The position numbers and the translations under genes are program-made. This document shows positions 22,355 to 33,358 of a stretch of 64,000 bases of DNA, piece after piece. The DNA comes from Piliocolobus tephrosceles (Eukaryota > Chordata > Mammalia > Primates > Cercopithecidae). The notes below the pieces were generated by a model, which had not been told where the DNA came from, made no database searches, and saw only the letters and a program-made list of their open reading frames with translations. Where the stretch lies: contig NC_045452.1 in NCBI RefSeq assembly GCF_002776525.5, positions 30,725,378 to 30,789,377 on the forward strand. The letters run 5' to 3'. Position 1 is the first letter of the stretch. Each line of letters starts with the position of its first letter.

Positions 22355-23159
22355 CCACTTGCTGTGGTTCACAGTTCAGCCCAAGTTCTAGCTGCTGTTT
22401 CTTAAGCAAATGTGTGCTGTCTTCGTGGAGGTGGCGGTGGAGAAGGGAACTATTAGCTCTCAGTGACAACACCCAGGGCAACAATTACGCTGGCACGTCC
22501 TTCACTCTGGGACCTGCCTGGGCCTGAGGCCGTGTGGGCCTTGCTGGTTGGGTCCTCCCATCCCTACGAGGGGCAGGTCTCAGGATCCCGCTTTGCAGAC
22601 CGGGAAGTGGGGTCACCAGACAAGGACCGCACACTGTCCCACCACAAGGAATTGTTGGATCCCAGTTCCAAACCCAGTGGGTGTGACTTCAGAACTGGTG
22701 CCCTGAGGAGCTTCTCAGTCATCCAACAGTGTGCACTCCCTCGGCAGGGATGGATGTGGAAACTCACTCCTGAACTGGACAACTATTGCTGTTTTCCATG
22801 GAGCTGCCGGAAAGATCACTGGAGAGCAAAGGTCACAGAGCACGACTCAGCTGTAAACTCTCACTGCAATGAAGCTAAACCTAGACGACAGATCTGGCAT
22901 GGCCTGGCCTCTGCTGCTTCCCAGCCTGGAGGACTCTGGCCATGCCTGGGCGACATTTCTGGGCTGGAGCATAGTGCACGGCCCTCCAGTTCGGAGTCCT
23001 GCCGTAACACCTGGGAGGGACCTGTGAGTTGTTGATGAGGCGCGATCAGAGCAGCCTACATGCAAGCCCTCGTGTTGGGGGCCCTGGCACGGAGGCCGCC
23101 CTAGCCATGCTGGAGGAGTTTGCACGAATGGGAAATCTACCTTTCTTGCAAAGTCCACG
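22355..23159. other. Unique block
   Basis: No gene or repeat recognised. A 190-codon frame at 22463-23035 has no domain. Confidence 0.4.
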
Positions 23160-23669
23160 GATACACCACTAAGAATTCAGAGTGATAAGCTTAGCCTAAA
23201 GCTGCCTCCTCACATAAGTGCAGCCTAAATGGAGTGAACCCAGGAGGCAGAGCTTGCAGTGAGCCGAGATCGTGACATTGCACTCCAGCCTGGGTGACGG
23301 AGTGAGACTCTGTCTCAAAAAAAAAAAAAAAAAAAGTCTATCTGTACACAGTGAACTGTACTGCGCTGAACGTGTAAATCGTCTGTAACCTGCTCCTGTG
23401 CCAATCGCCGAGTTTTGTCCGAAGGTGACCCACTCACTGCTCAAACCCTGTTCAAGTAAGGCAGACCCTCAGCTGGAGCCAGCACGGCTGCTTCTGGACC
23501 TCACTCCATCTTCCGTAAGTCACCCTCCGTTTTCTGTTCATAAATCTTGCTTGGTCCCGCAGCAGCACTGGAGTGTCTTCTGGTTCAGGAGGCTGCCTGA
23601 TTCCCGAACCATTCTTTGCTCAATTAAACTCTGTTAGATTTAATTTGTGTAAAGTTTTTCTGTTAACGA
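23160..23669 (+). mobile_element. ERV1-type LTR, interrupted by Alu
   Basis: The 3' part is clear: aacgtgtaaatcgtctgtaa, cctgctcctgtgccaatcgc, gtaagtcaccctccgttttc, gttcataaatcttgcttgg, cctgattcccgaaccattc and ttgctcaattaaactctgtt. The end aaagtttttctgttaac lies near 23667. CCAAT at 23400 and an AATAAA-like signal are what an LTR promoter and polyadenylation site would leave. The 5' boundary is a guess. No internal retroviral sequence adjoins, so it is a solo or partial LTR. Confidence 0.65.
23230..23335 (+). mobile_element. AluY 3' fragment
   Basis: Right-arm end only: tggagtgaacccaggaggca, gagcttgcagtgagccgaga and a 20-base poly(A). 5'-truncated insertion inside the LTR. Confidence 0.92.
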
Positions 23670-24264
23670 GAGTTAACTTCCTCCTTCCTGGCCTCGCCTG
23701 TCCTTGCTGATGGGGAAACGAGTTCCGAGAGAGGTGCCTGAGTGCCGTCAGGAAACTTCCAGACATGGCAGCGCTGCGGTGATGAAGAGACCCTGTCTCA
23801 GGCTGGGAACGTGGGACCCAGGCGTGCAGGCAAAAGAGCTGGATAAACTGAGGGCTGCAACGGCGTAGCAGGAAGCACAAGCACTGTGATCAAGGGCTCA
23901 ATCCTGCAGTCCGTTCCCTGCCCACTGTGGGGCCCAGAGCTGTAAGCTTAGATGCTGGTGTCATGAAGCTAAAGCACATGGCTTCCGAGTCCCCATCTGG
24001 AGGACAGCTGCCCTGGCACACTGCCCAGCTGGCTCTGACATCGGTCTGAGGATAGACTCTCACTGACCTTGCCCTTGAGCGGCACAAGCCTGTGACTCAC
24101 TTCCAGCAACAGAATGTGGCCCCATGCTGCATAGTACAGTATCCTCCAGGCCTCCATCCTGGCACCCCTGCTGCCTGAAGCACCTTCCCTGAGGAAGAAG
24201 CCACTGGTTTGGAGCAGACGAGGCCAAACAAGCGGCCGGGGCCTGGGAATGGTGGGTGGCTGTG

Positions 24265-24475
24265 CTGGAAACCATCGGAATCAATTCAAGTTGAACTTTA
24301 ATTGCATTTTGTTCCACTGACATCAGCATTGGATCTCCTCTGGGGCTGTTGGAGGGATTAAATATTTAGAAACATTAATTACTTCAACTAATACCACATT
24401 CTGCCCACTGTGCGGTACACATTGGGGGCAGGATTCAAATTAAACAGATCCCTGCTCCTGGGGAAGCCACATTTG
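24265..24475. promoter_or_regulatory. Candidate conserved noncoding element
   Basis: gaatcaattcaagttgaact, gggattaaatatttagaaac and attaattacttcaactaata form a TAAT-rich, repeat-free island flanked by GC-rich DNA. Regulatory role inferred only. Confidence 0.35.
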
Positions 24476-25069
24476 AGGAGGAGACGACGTGAATGAAGCT
24501 GCCTGCAACATAACAGAGCCGTCTGCCGGGGAAGACAGTTCTAGCTCCACCCTAGGTCATTAAAGGTCCCTGTGAGATGGGTCTTGAGGGTTGAGTAGGA
24601 GCTTAAAAAACAGTTTGAGGGGATGAATCTTTCCGGGAAGCAGGAGTGACCTGTGCGACCCTGCGGGCATGCAAAGGACAGAGTGTGCTGGAGAAGGGAA
24701 GGACTGCTTCGTCCTTTGTTCTGCCTGGCGGAGCAGGGCCTCCAGGGTGCAGACCCCACCACCCGCATGCACCAGGGGTGACTGCCAGCTCTGTGCTGAT
24801 GGCCTCCAAAACGGTCGCTCCTGGGCTTAGTTTCCCTGAAATTAGAAGCAGACGCCTGTGCACGCGTATTATCAGCTTTCCAACATTGAAGGAAACAGCT
24901 CTTTTGCAATAGCTGGATTCATCATGATACAGATTTTCCCTGTGACCTCTTTATTTCTTTTAAGCACCACAAGTCTCAGGCTTCTACTCCCTGCAGGCTG
25001 GTTGACTCAGATTTCTTTCACTGTTCCTCCTATACAAGCAGGCGAGAGAATGAACATCCCCTGCCACAG

Positions 25070-25190
25070 TTTCCAAGCATATTAAAATATGGTCACCCCT
25101 GCAGAACTCCTAACGTTCTTGTTTAATGTGTCAAAAAAGCAAATGGAATTTCATTTTGCTTTGGCACCAGTGGAGAAGAATCAGCGTGCC
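25070..25190. promoter_or_regulatory. Candidate conserved noncoding element
   Basis: cttgtttaatgtgtcaaaa and aaatggaatttcattttgct with tttggcaccagtgg (NF1-like half-site). Repeat-free AT-rich stretch; inference only. Confidence 0.28.
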
Positions 25191-25624
25191 CTCATCAGGA
25201 GGGCTGGAAGCAGTGTCCATTTGCAAGTCCTGCAGATGGGGGGCCAGGGAGGCTCTGCCTGAGGCTAAAACGCCCTCAGAATCCTCTGCCAGTTGCTGGC
25301 CTGGAGGCCTGGTGTTAATTAGCTCTACAGCTGCAGAGAGAAATCCTGGAAGATGGCTTCAGGCCCGCAGCTTCCCAGGAACGGAGGTCAGATGCCATCT
25401 CCAAAGTGATCCTTCCTGGAAGGTTTAGAGACAATCAACCCCAAGCAGGGCCCGTGCCTGGCCACTCCCAGGTCCAGGGATGGCTGGCATATTCCTGGCA
25501 CCGTCCTTGGGTGGGAGCAAGGGCACCATTTGGTTTTTGCCTGGAAATTGGACCTTGGCTCTTTGTTCCAAACCAAATGTGGCTGAGGAGCCCTCAAATA
25601 GTTTCAGGAAACACCTTTCAAATT

Positions 25625-25830
25625 CAGTGTGCTAGGTTCAGCAAGTAAAAATATAGGATTAGTTACATTTGAATTACAGATAAACAAGGCACTTATTTTT
25701 AGTCTAAGTATGTCCTATGCAATATTTGGGCTAAACTTATACCAAGATTTATTTGTTGTTGACCTGAAATTGAAATGGGACTTAGGGTACTGAAATTTAC
25801 CTGGCAATCTACCTCCAGTGCAGCTGAGGT
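25625..25830. mobile_element. Palindromic DNA-transposon fossil (MER53-like)
   Basis: The left half (ttacatttgaattacagata, agtctaagtatgtcc) is the imperfect reverse complement of the right half (ttataccaagatttatttgt, ttgacctgaaattgaaatgg). The ~200-bp near-palindromic layout fits an old non-autonomous DNA transposon. The MER53 name is tentative. Confidence 0.5.
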
Positions 25831-26580
25831 TACAAAGGGACCTCTCTGGTCCCTCTGGGTGGTGGAGCTGCCCAGCGTCCTGACTGTGGGGCGAGCAATG
25901 CACGGGCCCACAAAAGGTCGATGGCAGTCCCAGTGATCAGGACCAGATGAGACTGTGGGGCCGAAGGGAGGCTGTCACACCTCCGGGGCGTGGGGAGGGA
26001 GCTCTCAGAATTGGGAGGTGGCTTGGATACGGTTGGGGAGTTGGTTGTCCTGGAAAGACGGTGGGTTGGGACATTATTTCCCAGGTTAGGAGGGAGCGGG
26101 GAAGGGAACGGGCTTTGCCAAGATGTTCTTTTGTCTAATTATTTGGACTGGCACAGCATTTGGGCCCGATAGCACTCAGTATACCTGTGCAGAAATACCT
26201 GGCTTGACTGCCCTGTGTCCACCTTCTACCCTGGCCCCCAGGGCTCCGGGCTGACAATCAGACCCGACCGCTTTACCTTCATGCTCAAAAGCCTGTGCTG
26301 CCTGCCCCTAATAAACTTGAAACTGGCTCGTCCTCTAAGCTGGGACTTTGGTGGCCGTGACGATTCGGCTTCCTGACGGGGGCTACTCCAGTATCACTTT
26401 TTCCTTCCTTTTCAGAGAGCCATGGTCTTACTCAGGAGGGCCACACACTCATCTAGAAGAGGTCATCTCCAGGCCTACTCTGCCGCTAGATAAGTCCAGA
26501 CCACTAGGTTCTGGGCACCCCTGTGGGGGACGGGGGAGAAAGGTCGGGGCCAAGGGTTGTGCCAGGGGCTGGGACTCTAG
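25831..26580. other. Unclassified block, possible LTR end near 26100-26345
   Basis: ctgcccctaataaacttgaa contains a canonical AATAAA, followed by ggctcgtcctctaagctggg and tttggtggccgtgac. This resembles the R-U5 end of an ERV LTR followed by a leader, but I cannot name a family or define ends. Confidence 0.3.
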
Positions 26581-26895
26581 GCTGAGGCCACTGAGGCAGG
26601 CCCTGAAGGTCGGCTCCTCCTCTCCTCAGCAGAAGAGGCCACCGAGGCAGGCCCTGAAGGTCAGTCCCTCCTCGCCTCAGCAGCTGAGGCCACTGAGGCA
26701 GGCCCTGAAGGTTGACTCCTCCTCTCCTCAGCAGCTGAGGCCACTGAGGCAGGCCCTGAAGATCAACTCCTCCTTTCCTCAGCAGCTGAGGCCACCGAGG
26801 CAGGCCCTGAAGGTCGGCTCCTCCCGCCTGAGCAGCTGAGGCCACTGAGGCAGGCCCTGAAGGCTGGTCCCTCCTCGCCTCAGCAGCCGGAGCCA
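26581..26895 (+). repeat. 51-bp VNTR, about six units
   Basis: Units end in aggcca at 26590, 26641, 26692, 26743, 26794, 26844 and 26895. The spacing is therefore 51, 51, 51, 51, 50 and 51 bp. The core is gaggcaggccctgaag. Since 51 is 17 codons, both strands stay open across the array; one unit has a 1-bp deletion that breaks the frame. I do not regard it as a coding repeat. Confidence 0.95.
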
Positions 26896-26924
26896 CCAAG
26901 CGGCACATTTCCCTTCAGGGGAAA

Positions 26925-27150
26925 TCTGCCAATGTGTTTTGAATGACCGTCCAAAATGTGCGCCCAGAAGCCAGCGGACATAATGAAAATGCTCTTTTGC
27001 TGGAAGTCATTTTTCCGTGCAGGTATGCATATAAAATCGAACGTGCACTCGAGATGGAAAACAGATGGCTTAACTATGGCTAATCTGGTAGAGGGGTCAC
27101 CCGTTACCAGGCCATTCGTCATTTCAGCCAAAATTTCCATCATAACGGTG
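26925..27150. promoter_or_regulatory. Candidate conserved noncoding element
   Basis: Repeat-free island directly after the VNTR: gacataatgaaaatgctctt, ggtatgcatataaaatcga and gcttaactatggctaatctg. It retains CpGs and mixed composition unlike its surroundings, as long-conserved enhancers do. Inference only. Confidence 0.35.
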
Positions 27151-28282
27151 TGCCCGGAATCAGGGGCCGTGCCACCTCCACATCACCCGTGTGTCTGCGC
27201 GATCTTCCTCCAGCAGCGGCGGGAGCACACGCCCTGTGCCGGGGACTTCCTGCGGGTGTGGGTTAAACGGCTCTCAAGGCTCCATGCACTGGTGGTGTTT
27301 TGTCAAGATGTGGCTTTTATTTTTAAAGACGTAGTCTCACCCTGGGTTCTCAGGGTCGGGGGCGAGCTGGGGCCCTCCCGTGGTCGAGCCAGTCTGCAGC
27401 CCCAGCTGTCTCTCCAGGGACCTGAGATCCATCTGGGGGTGTCCTATTCTGAGCAGGGCTCAAGCTTCTCCGTGGCAGCACATCCTCTGGCTCTGCAGCT
27501 GAGAGCAGGGCTCCCGGGAAGCACGAGGTGCTCAGAAGGGAGGGCCAGGTTGAATGCTGGAGCTTGAGGAGCGATGGAGGCGGTGAGCAGATGCCTGCCC
27601 CGCTGTTCATTTTCTTACTTGGCACACATTTACCAGAACTCTAAGAGGTGGCCATCCCCCTGCCCTCCCCCTGCTGGGCATCCACCCCAACACCCTAGGA
27701 AGCAGCTCTGGTCTGGTTCCCTGTTGAGTCTCTACACACCCCCCGCCGGCCTCCCCACTGTCAGTCCTATTCCTCTTGGGCTCCTATGAGGCCAAGTCCT
27801 CCTGTCCCCCACCCGCCACCCTGCTGCCCCTCCCAGCTTCTTCCCTGATGCTACTGGGAAGGCCAGAGTTCACCCTCCTCTGCCTCTCTGGCCCCACGTG
27901 GGCTCCCTGCCCCTGGCTGTGCACATGCACCTGCACCCTGGGGGCCTCAGGCTCTTCCTGGTCTGGAGAGCCCTGGAGGTCCCCACAGCAGAAACAACAC
28001 AGAACAAAGGCTCCAAAGCCACATCTTCAGCCTCTGCAGAGCTCAGGGCCTGATAAAGTCCAGGAGGCTAGGCTGGTCCAGCCCCCTCCCTGGCTCCCTG
28101 AGAAGTGGCTGTGGGGCTTCTGTGGTCTCGCCCCTGGCTTTGCCCAGGTCCACCTTGTTCGTTTCACTGAGGAACACGGCTGTCGTGTAAGGCACTGGGG
28201 AAATTAACATAAGCCTCCAGGCATCCAAGACAGTGTGTGCCACCAAGGCCATGGGGTACAAGTCAGGCCCCTGTCTCTCCTG
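27151..28282. other. Unique GC-rich block
   Basis: No gene or repeat recognised; C-rich composition gives several spurious frames. Confidence 0.4.
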
Positions 28283-28478
28283 CCTCCCCATGGCAGGGAC
28301 ACCCGGAGCTCAGTCCTAGGTGCTCTGAGATCTGGGGCCTGATGCTCCATCCCCATCCCGCCATCGCTTCCTCCCTCCTTCCTCCCCATGGCAGGGATGC
28401 TCAGAGCTCAGTCCCGGGTGCTCTGAGATCTGGAACCTGATGCTGCATCCCCATCCCCCGCATCGCTTCCTCCTCCAG
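28283..28478 (+). repeat. 98-bp tandem duplication
   Basis: Copy 1 28283-28380 and copy 2 28381-28478 share ccccatggcaggga, gtgctctgagatctgg, catccccatcccc and catcgcttcctcc. Confidence 0.9.
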
Positions 28479-28689
28479 CGACGCAGGGTAAACATTTCCC
28501 GAGCCCCTTCACTGATGGAGCCCTCTCCCTGAAAAGGGCTCACATCCAGAGCAGGGCAAATGCCAGGTTCATCCAGCAGGGAGCCTCCATGGGGGAAGGG
28601 AAACATCAGGTGGGCAGTGGGCAGAGCAGCCTCCAGGCCAGTGAATTTAGCGTGTGCTTCCTACCCAAATACACACATGATAAATAATT

Positions 28690-28855
28690 TACTTATTTCT
28701 TGTTTGTCTTGCTTGTCTTCTACTAGAGTATTAGCTCCATGAAGGCAGGGATTCCCTTCCTCCTTCCCTCCCTCCTTCCCACTATTACTTTCCAAGCATC
28801 TTGTACGGTGCCTGGCATATGGTATGTTTTCAAGACTTAAGCAAATGAATCCATC
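28690..28855 (+). mobile_element. L2-type 3' end
   Basis: gtattagctccatgaaggca gggattc..., then cttgtacggtgcctggcata and tggtatgttttcaag reproduce the 3' end of LINE-2 on the plus strand. A CCTT-rich stretch interrupts it at 28755-28780. Confidence 0.65.
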
Positions 28856-29259
28856 AACACATGTGTTGGCCAGTTGCCAAAGGCTTCTTATTCTCTCTCA
28901 CCTGAATCAGGCATCCCACTGCCAGGGCACAGGACCTGCTTCCAAATGTGTGCCTTTTCTGTGAGATTCCCAGACTCAAGCTCAGGAACCTCTGGGTGGC
29001 GTGCATAGTGGGGCTGCTGCAGCAGGGGCTGACGGCTGGGACACCTTCCCTGGGGCGGCTGCTGGCCGTCCTGTCTGATGGGCCAGATGTCTCTACCAGC
29101 TTGGATTCAGAAATACCCCTGACTCCAAAATGAACCTTTAAGTGAGGCGCAACTTTCGGAATGAGCAAGGGTGGAACCCCAGCAGCTGCCTCTTCCTGGG
29201 GACCACAGCCCGGTGGCCGAGGAGCGGCAAGTGCCGTCCCTGAGACTCTGTCATGCCTG
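28856..29259. other. Unique spacer
   Basis: No gene or repeat recognised. Confidence 0.4.
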
Positions 29260-29405
29260 AGGCTGACCTTGCTCCCATGGACTGTGCGGGAATCATCACT
29301 GCTGCCACATGTCACAGAAATTTTTCTGTGAAATGCAAATCGCATTAATTTCCCCATTCCCTTACCCAGAACACTGAATTTTGTACTAATCATGCCAGGG
29401 GAATC
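29260..29405. promoter_or_regulatory. Candidate conserved element with octamer and hairpin
   Basis: A perfect inverted repeat cacagaaatttttctgtg (29313-29330) is followed three bases later by the POU octamer atgcaaat (29333-29340) and gcattaatttcccc. The surrounding DNA is repeat-free. Regulatory function is inferred from motifs. Confidence 0.35.
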
Positions 29406-29535
29406 TCGTATGAAAACCACAGAGAAATCACTGGGTCCTTCCCTTCCCCAGGGACTGTCTCAGCTTTGGAAATATCACAGGCACAGAGACAGGGGCTGTT
29501 CCCCAAACAGACCATTATCACAGCTGCATAGTGAA

Positions 29536-30950
29536 GGGAGTGCTTTTGCTTTTAAAATCATTTTATTGAGACATGATATCAATATAATGAACGCAGCTCT
29601 TTTCAGTATAGTGTAATGAGTATTGACTATTTTACACTCATGCAACCACCAAACTCCAATTTGTTATTTTTGAAAATTATTCTCATCATTCCAGATCCTT
29701 TGCATTGTCCTATAAATGTTAGAATCAACTTACATATTTCTATTTAGAAAAAAAAAATCCTTCTGGGAATTGTATTGGGATGGCATTGATTGCATAAGTC
29801 GGGTCGGACACAATTGTTGTGCTAACAATATTGTTTCTTCTACTTCATGAATATTCTCTATCATTCCATTTATTTAGGGCTTTCGTATTTTTCTTAGTAA
29901 TATTTTGTGGTTCTAAGTATAGAGATCTCACACTATTTCAAAAAATTATCCCTAAGTATTTCATGCTTTTTTCATGCTACTGTAAGTGTTTATAATTAAA
30001 TTTTCCATTGGTTCATTGTTAATATTTAGAAATACAATTACCTTTGTGGTCTTGCTGAGCTCATCAGTGTAACTGTTTTTCAGATTCCGTAGGATTTTTT
30101 GTTCATGTCACCTTCAGATAAAAATGTTATTCCTTCTTCAATCTGCATGTTCAGATTTGTTTCTGTCAATGAATAATGAATATTGTGATGCCTATGTCAA
30201 GTTTATTGACTTTCTTCTATATTCTGTTAATACAGGATGTTATATTGATCAATTTTCTAAATCCAATTGACATTCCTGAGAATGAATATACACACACACA
30301 CAGATGCGCACACACACAGATGCACACACACACAGATGCGCACACACACAGATGCACACACACACAGATGCACACACACACAGATACACACACACATAGG
30401 TATATATGTATATGCATAGGTATGTGTCCATGTCTTTGTATACATATGCATCCATATTCAATTTGCTAATGATTTATAAACATTTGCATCTATATTCATG
30501 ATATTTTTAAAAGTTAACATTGTATGAGTTTCCTCTCGTCATAATCGTAGTGATGCTGGACACATAGAATAAGATGGAAGGTTTTTCTTTTGTTTTCTGG
30601 AAGAGCTTACTTGGGACTGGCTCTGTTTCTTCCTGAGTGTTTGACAGAATCCATTACCGAATGCATCCAGGTCTGGAGTTTTCTTTGAGGAGAGACTATA
30701 AATTATGCGTTTAATGTCTATTCAGATTTTGTACTCCTTTTTTCAATATTGATAATTTGTGCCTTTCAAGGATGATTTTCATTTTGTCTATGTTGTCTAA
30801 TCTACTGCGTAAATTTACTCATGTTTCTTTTCATCCTTCTAATTTATATTGTACCTGTAATGAGTCCCTTCCTTCATTCACGATGTTGGTATTTACGTCT
30901 TATCTTGTTTCTCTCATTTTCTCTCTTTTTTGGCTTTCTTTATTTTTATT
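29536..30950 (-). mobile_element. L1M fragments (3' end and ORF2), antisense
   Basis: attttattgagacatgatat and actcatgcaaccaccaaact are the reverse complement of an old L1 3' end. From 29710 on, ORF2 antisense follows: tgggatggcattgattgcat, tatttagggctttcgtattt, tccctaagtatttcatgct and ggagttttctttgaggaga. A CA-rich array (30291-30395) is embedded. All reading frames are destroyed. Confidence 0.8.
30291..30395 (+). repeat. CA-rich array of 16-bp units
   Basis: Repeated acacacacagatgcgc / acacacacagatgcac units, about six copies, inside L1M. Confidence 0.9.
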
Positions 30951-31113
30951 TTTATTTATTTTTTTTAGAGGCAGGGTCTCACTCTATCACCCAGGCTGGA
31001 GAGCAGTGGTGACCATAGCTTACTGTAGCCTTGAACTGCTGGGCTGAAGCCATCTTCCCACCTCAGCCTCCCGAGTAGCTGAGGCCACAGGCAGGCACCA
31101 CGTCTCTCCTGAA
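30951..31113 (-). mobile_element. Alu left-arm-type fragment (AluJ/FLAM), antisense
   Basis: tttttagaggcagggtctca, ctctatcacccaggctggag, gccttgaactgctgggctga and ctcagcctcccgagtagctg. Only the monomer-length part is present, then similarity stops at ggcaggcacca. Confidence 0.75.
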
Positions 31114-31861
31114 CAAACTGAAAGCAACCCTTCTCAGACCTATCAGAGCGTTTAGGTCACAAGGCAGACACTGCCTCCACAGCTGCAGAGAAATGCATGT
31201 GGGTCCAGAGAATCGCACCTTACCAGGAACGGAAGCTCAGGAGCAGAGGCTTGCAGCCAGGACGGGTAGAGGCACTGCAGAGGTTCAGCGTGGACAGGCC
31301 TGAATGTCACTCGGGAGGGGACCTGAGTCTTAGGAGGCCCCATGCTGTCCAGACCTCACAGTGAATATCAGAGAAAACTCCCCTCTGCTTTCAGCAGGGG
31401 CAGGAAAAGCTCTGGAGCTCTGCCCTTAATAGGGGCTGCTCTCGAGAGAAAAAGTGTTACCAGATCTTAACCTCCTGGGGTTTTATCAGAGCCTAATGAC
31501 CCAGGGATGAGACACACCCAACTCCAGGCCCCTCTAGCTTTCCTGTCTTGCCTAAGGGAGAAGAAATCAAAACAAAGCTGAGCAGCACGTGTGAAGGTCA
31601 CAGCCCAGGGGACACAGGCTGCCTAAAAGCTGAGACTAATCAGGGACCAGAGGACACCCTCTCACACCTCAGCAACTTATTTAAGAAGGGGAGACCCAGG
31701 GACGGTAGGGAAGACCAAAGCAAGAGCCTCAGAGGAGCTTTGAACCTCCAGCACCTATAGCTAATTCCCAGCCAGAGAAACTTCAAACTGACAAGAAAGG
31801 CTTCTTTATCTCAATTTCTTTTACCCACTGCAATATGTTTACCTCTCAGCAATAAATGTAG
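31114..31861. other. Unclassified block between Alu pieces
   Basis: No clear repeat or gene. It ends in tctcagcaataaatgta directly before an Alu that sits at the edge of L1 ORF1-like sequence, so part of it may be an old L1 5' region; I cannot confirm this. Confidence 0.35.
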
Positions 31862-32166
31862 GGCCGGGCGCAGTGGCTCATACCTGTAATCCCGGCACTT
31901 TGGGAGGCCCAGGCAGGTGGATCACCTGAGGTCAGAAGTTCGAGACCAGCGTGATCAACACGGCGAAACCCCATCTCTACTAAAAATACAAAAAATTAGC
32001 CAGATGTGGTGGTTCAGGCTTGTAATCCCAGCTACTTGTGAGGCTGAAGCAGGAGAATCGCTTGAACCCGGGAGGCAGAGGTTGCAGTGAGTCAAGATAG
32101 AAGATAGCACCACTGCACTCCAGCCTGAGTGACAGAGCGAGACTCCATCTCAAAGAAAAACAAAAA
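31862..32166 (+). mobile_element. AluSx, full length
   Basis: ggccgggcgcagtggctcat to an impure A tail. The right arm carries a small duplication agatagaagatag near 32094-32106. Confidence 0.93.
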
Positions 32167-32169
32167 TGT

Positions 32170-32789
32170 TGCGAGGCATATTACAAAACAAAAATATAAT
32201 TTGAATGGAAAGACCCAGCATGAACACCAGACTCAGATATTGCAGAAATTTTGGAATTATCAAACCAGAAGTAAAAAATAATTACTTTATTAAGGGAAAT
32301 AATGAAAAAAGTGGACAACATGCAAGAACAGATGAATAATGTCGGCAGAGAAATGGAAATTCTATGAAAGAGTCTGGAGGAAAGGCTGGAAATAAAAAAA
32401 AACTGTAACTAAAAGGAAGAAGGCCTTCGATGGGCTTATCTGTAGACTGGACGAGGCTGAGAAAGAGTCAGTAGGCTTGGAGACGTCAATAGAAACTTCC
32501 AAAACTGATGAAAAAAGAAAAGAACCAGAACATCCAAGAGCTCTGAGACAATGAGAAAAGGGGTAACATACTCATCACGGGAAAAGTAAAGGACAATCTA
32601 AAGAGACAAGAACACAGCACATATTTGAAGGGATCACAGCTCATAATTTTCCAAAATTAAAGACAGACACCAAACCACAGATCCAGGAAATTCAGAGAGC
32701 ATCAAACAGGATAAACACCAAAAAATCGACACCTAGGCATGTCATGTTCAAACTGCAGAGAATCAAAAACAAAGGGACAATATTGAAAG
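32170..32789 (+). mobile_element. L1M ORF1-region fragment
   Basis: gatgggcttatctgtagact, gacgtcaatagaaacttcc, aattttccaaaattaaagac, cacagatccaggaaattca and cctaggcatgtcatgttcaa are L1M ORF1 sequence in sense on the plus strand. Frames are broken. The fragment ends abruptly where an opposite-strand L1 fragment starts. Confidence 0.82.
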
Positions 32790-33310
32790 AACCAGCTTTT
32801 GGTTCTATTGATCTTTTCCATTATTTGAGGTTTTTCAATTTTATTGATTTCTGTTCTTATCTTTAATATGCCCTACCTTTTAAGTTTCATTTGCTTGATT
32901 TTTCTTTTCTTGTTGTGTAATATTAGATCATTGATTTCAAAACACTTTTCATTTTTCATGTGAACCTATAAAACTACAAATTTCTTTCTATGCTTAACTA
33001 AAGTCCACTAAATTTTCATTCAGTTTATAATGTTTTATAATTTTTCATGTGATTTCCTCCTTGACCCATGGGGTATTTAGAAGAGTAATGTTAAAATTCA
33101 AAATATTTAGCGATTTTCCAGATAGGTTTTCCTACTCGGTTTGTAATTTAATTCCATTTTAGTCAGAGAACACACGCTATCTATGCTTTTAGTCCTTTTA
33201 AATGTACTGGAACTGAATACATGTTAATTTCCTGTCTGCTTCAGATTTTACAACAGTGTTATTTTCCAAATCTACAATCTGTCTTTAATTTGGGTTAGAG
33301 CATTTTTCAC
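32790..33310 (-). mobile_element. L1M ORF2-region fragment, antisense
   Basis: accagcttttggttctattg, attttattgatttctgttct, ttatttagaagagtaatgtt and ttagtcagagaacacac are the reverse complement of ORF2. It abuts the sense ORF1 fragment with no spacer. Confidence 0.8.
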
Positions 33311-33358
33311 TTTCTCTGTCTCTCCTCTCCTCCCCCTTCCTCTCTCCCTCTCCCTCTG
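33311..33358 (+). repeat. (TCTC/CCTC)n simple repeat
   Basis: tctctgtctctcctctcctc then cctctccctctccctctg. Confidence 0.85.

Larger units (their letters stand above)
23670..25624. other. Unique block
   Basis: No gene recognised. The AT-rich repeat-free islands at 24265-24475 and 25070-25190 are described separately as candidate conserved elements. Confidence 0.4.

Noticed and set aside
21751..22372. Minus-strand peptides resembling a reverse transcriptase C terminus
   Set aside because: They are remnants of L1PA ORF2 in a 5'-truncated, frame-broken copy, not a host gene.
26348..26839. 163-codon frame across the 51-bp VNTR as a tandem-repeat protein
   Set aside because: A 1-bp deletion in one unit breaks the frame, both strands are equally open, and no start context or domain is visible.
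32170..33310. Twin-priming inversion of a single L1
   Set aside because: In twin priming the 5' part is inverted ahead of the sense 3' part; here ORF1 is sense and ORF2 antisense, the opposite arrangement.
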